Below are positions 61,907 through 64,000 of a DNA stretch of 64,000 bases, piece after piece. How positions within the stretch are numbered: the first letter of the stretch is position 1; the number at the start of each line of letters is the position of its first letter. The notes under the pieces were generated by a model. The model did no database searches. It had not been told where the DNA came from and saw only the letters and a list, made by a program, of their open reading frames with translations. The position numbers and the translations under genes are program-made. Location: positions 1 to 64,000 of the forward strand of contig NZ_CP082292.1 of the NCBI RefSeq assembly GCF_019880205.1, read 5' to 3'. Source of the DNA: Pantoea alfalfae. Its GTDB lineage: Bacteria > Pseudomonadota > Gammaproteobacteria > Enterobacterales > Enterobacteriaceae.

Positions 61907-62524
61907 CTACTGATGACGAATAATGACCAGATGACGGTCACCTTCCAGCTGAGGCACCTGCAGCTTTATCACTGCATCGGAGACATAGCCGGCCGGTAAC
62001 TCAGCTATTTCATCGTCCGGGCGGACACCTTTGAGCGCATAAAAGCGCCCTTCCCCGCCAGGCAGATGGTGACACCAGTTCACCATGTCGGTCAGCGAGG
62101 CAAATGCACGGCTGACGACACCATCAAACGGCGGCTCAGCCGGAAACGCCTCAACCCGGCTCTGGACCGGAGCAATGTTAGTGAGCCCTAACTCATGCTG
62201 AACCTGACGCAGGAAACGTACCCGCTTGCCCAGGCTGTCGAGCAGCGTAAAGTGCGCGTCGGGCATCACGATAGCCAGCGGAATGCCAGGCAGTCCTGGC
62301 CCGGTTCCCACATCAATGAAACGCGAGCCTTTCAGATGCGGCGCCACCACGATGCTGTCGAGGATATGGCGAACCAGCATCTGCTGCGGATCGCGCACGG
62401 ATGTCAGATTGTAGGCTTTGTTCCACTTATCCAGCAGGCCGACATAGGCAACCAGCTGCTGTTTTTGTTGATCGGAGAGGGAAATACCGGCTGCCTTTAG
62501 CAGCGACGTGAGTGAGTTAATCAC
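61907..62524 (-). CDS. rsmG: 16S rRNA (guanine-527-N7)-methyltransferase RsmG
   Basis: RsmG methylates G527 of 16S rRNA; its loss gives low-level streptomycin resistance in many bacteria. The 205-residue protein (207 in E. coli) has the SAM-binding motif [18 protein letters not shown] near residues 68-85, followed by [15 protein letters not shown]. The start [23 protein letters not shown] matches relatives. It lies 47 bp after mnmG, the usual mnmG-rsmG pair beside oriC. Confidence 0.97.
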   Translation of the reverse strand: MINSLTSLLKAAGISLSDQQKQQLVAYVGLLDKWNKAYNLTSVRDPQQMLVRHILDSIVVAPHLKGSRFIDVGTGPGLPGIPLAIVMPDAHFTLLDSLGKRVRFLRQVQHELGLTNIAPVQSRVEAFPAEPPFDGVVSRAFASLTDMVNWCHHLPGGEGRFYALKGVRPDDEIAELPAGYVSDAVIKLQVPQLEGDRHLVIIRHQ

Positions 62525-62571
62525 AGCATAAGTCCATTCAGCGGGGGCAAGTCACCTCGCCCCATTTCAGA

Positions 62572-64000
62572 TCAGGCGCTTTTACGCAGCAGACCCTGTT
62601 TTTTCAGATAGATAAGCAGAATTGAGATGGCCGCCGGGGTGATGCCGGAGATACGCGTCGCCTGACCAATCGAACTCGGTTTGTGATCGTTCAGCTTGGC
62701 GATCACCTCATTTGAGAGGCCGTTCACCTGGCGATAATCAAGCTCCACCGGTAACAGAGTGTTCTCGTTACGCAGCTGGCGATCGATCTCTTCCTGCTGA
62801 CGCGCGATATAACCTTCATATTTAACCTGAATCTCAACCTGCTCAGCGGCCTGCTCATCAGCCAGTGCCGGACCAAAGGCATCCAGCGTCATCAGCTTCA
62901 GATAGGTCAGCTCAGGACGGCGCAGCAAATCTTCGCCGCTCGCTTCTTTCGTCAGCGGTGCGCTGAGTACCGTGTTCACTTCCGTCACATGCTCTGACTT
63001 CGGATGAACCCAGATATCGCGCAGGCGCTGACGCTCCTGTTCAATCGCTTCCAGCTTCTGATTGAAACGCGCCCAGCGCGCATCATCCACCAGACCCAGT
63101 TCACGACCGGTTTCGGTCAGACGCAGGTCGGCATTGTCTTCGCGCAGCATCAGGCGGTATTCAGCACGGGAGGTAAACATCCGGTACGGCTCTTTGGTAC
63201 CGAGTGTGCAGAGATCATCCACCAGCACGCCCAGATAAGCCTGGTCACGACGCGGTGCCCAGCCCTCTTTATCGGCAGACTGACGGGCGGCGTTCAGCCC
63301 TGCCAGCATCCCCTGCGCAGCCGCTTCTTCGTAGCCGGTTGTGCCGTTGATCTGGCCGGCAAAGAACAGGCCGTGAATAAATTTGCTCTCCAGCGTCGGT
63401 TTGAGATCGCGTGGATCGAAGAAATCATACTCGATGGCATAGCCCGGACGCACGATCTTCGCATTCTCCATGCCCTGCATGGAACGGACGATCTGAATCT
63501 GTACGTCAAATGGCAGACTGGTCGAGATACCGTTCGGGTAGATCTCATTACTGGTCAGCCCTTCCGGCTCCAGGAAGATCTGATGCGAGTTACGATCGGC
63601 AAAGCGCATCACTTTGTCTTCGATCGACGGGCAGTAGCGTGGACCGATCCCCTCGATGATCCCGGCATACATCGGGCTGCGATCCAGGTTATTACGGATC
63701 ACCTCATGGGTTTTCTCGTTGGTATGCGTGATCCAGCACGGTACCTGCTGCGGATGCTGGGACGCATTACCCATAAACGAGAAAACCGGCATCGGGTGAT
63801 CACCGTGCTGCGGGCTAAGCACTGAAAAATCGATGGTGCGCGCATCGATACGCGGTGGCGTACCGGTCTTGAGGCGGTTTACCCGCAGCGGCAGCGCACG
63901 CAGTCGTTTTGCCAGCGGAATGGACGGGGGATCGCCAGCGCGACCGCCACTGTAATTATCCAGACCGATATGAATTTTGCCGTCAAGGAAAGTGCCGACG
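62572..64000 (-). CDS. mnmG: tRNA uridine-5-carboxymethylaminomethyl enzyme MnmG (3' part, runs off the window)
   Basis: MnmG (GidA) with MnmE modifies the wobble uridine of several tRNAs, using FAD. The visible part is the C-terminal 475 residues; about 150 N-terminal residues, including the first FAD-binding motif, lie beyond 64000. The frame is open to the window edge, where it encodes [19 protein letters not shown]. Later landmarks are [51 protein letters not shown] and the terminal [10 protein letters not shown]. In E. coli oriC lies just upstream of mnmG, so the origin is expected immediately outside the right edge. Confidence 0.98.
   Translation of the reverse strand, partial: VGTFLDGKIHIGLDNYSGGRAGDPPSIPLAKRLRALPLRVNRLKTGTPPRIDARTIDFSVLSPQHGDHPMPVFSFMGNASQHPQQVPCWITHTNEKTHEVIRNNLDRSPMYAGIIEGIGPRYCPSIEDKVMRFADRNSHQIFLEPEGLTSNEIYPNGISTSLPFDVQIQIVRSMQGMENAKIVRPGYAIEYDFFDPRDLKPTLESKFIHGLFFAGQINGTTGYEEAAAQGMLAGLNAARQSADKEGWAPRRDQAYLGVLVDDLCTLGTKEPYRMFTSRAEYRLMLREDNADLRLTETGRELGLVDDARWARFNQKLEAIEQERQRLRDIWVHPKSEHVTEVNTVLSAPLTKEASGEDLLRRPELTYLKLMTLDAFGPALADEQAAEQVEIQVKYEGYIARQQEEIDRQLRNENTLLPVELDYRQVNGLSNEVIAKLNDHKPSSIGQATRISGITPAAISILLIYLKKQGLLRKSA

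Overview
The window begins exactly at the GTG start codon of dnaA, so it is probably the first 64 kb of a chromosome numbered from that gene. It comes from a member of the Enterobacterales, most likely Erwiniaceae (Pantoea or a close relative). Three things point there. The proteins are close to E. coli orthologues but clearly diverged. There is a single small heat-shock gene, ibpA, with His66 and Asp109 and no ibpB beside it. AtpD carries a five-residue insertion relative to E. coli. The window shows no rRNA, tRNA, insertion sequence or CRISPR array.

Layout. 0-6.3 kb: dnaA-dnaN-recF-gyrB (+), replication and supercoiling. 6.4-10.3 kb: a YhcH-like protein, yidA, yidR, yidQ, and ibpA with a sigma-32 promoter and an RNA thermometer. 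10.4-17.8 kb: a compact six-gene minus-strand operon (PP-loop ATPase, ATP-grasp ligase, class II glutaminase, Fe/2-oxoglutarate oxygenase, YeaK-type tRNA deacylase, EamA-type exporter) divergent from a MocR regulator. It looks like an uncharacterised biosynthetic cluster for an amino-acid-derived small molecule and is the most interesting item here. 17.8-25.6 kb: avtA, then 2-ketogluconate catabolism (ptxS, kguE, kguK, kguT, ghrB/kguD) and a second LacI-type regulator. 25.7-28.6 kb: yiaD, tag, an orphan beta-barrel protein and an unknown membrane protein. 28.7-31.3 kb: a PAAR-Tle1 phospholipase effector of type VI secretion with a DUF2931 lipoprotein as likely immunity. 31.7-33.0 kb: primosomal dnaT-dnaC. 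33.2-35.8 kb: a ROK regulator convergent with a sugar porter. 36.3-44.4 kb: the complete D-xylose regulon xylR-xylHGF / xylAB. 44.6-45.8 kb: an MFS transporter. 45.9-50.6 kb: pstSCAB-phoU under two Pho boxes. 50.7-54.0 kb: glmU-glmS. 54.2-61.2 kb: atpIBEFHAGDC. 61.9-64.0 kb: rsmG and the 3' part of mnmG, which runs off the window.

How the parts relate. Most of the window is conserved chromosomal backbone; the accessory blocks are the biosynthetic operon, the orphan barrel and membrane genes, and the type VI module. In E. coli the atp-mnmG block and the dnaA-gyrB block are transcribed in the same direction. Here they face each other, with ibpA-avtA-yiaD-tag-xyl between them, so a rearrangement near 44.5-45.9 kb is inferred. 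If oriC lies beyond mnmG, as in E. coli, dnaA-gyrB would be transcribed toward the origin.
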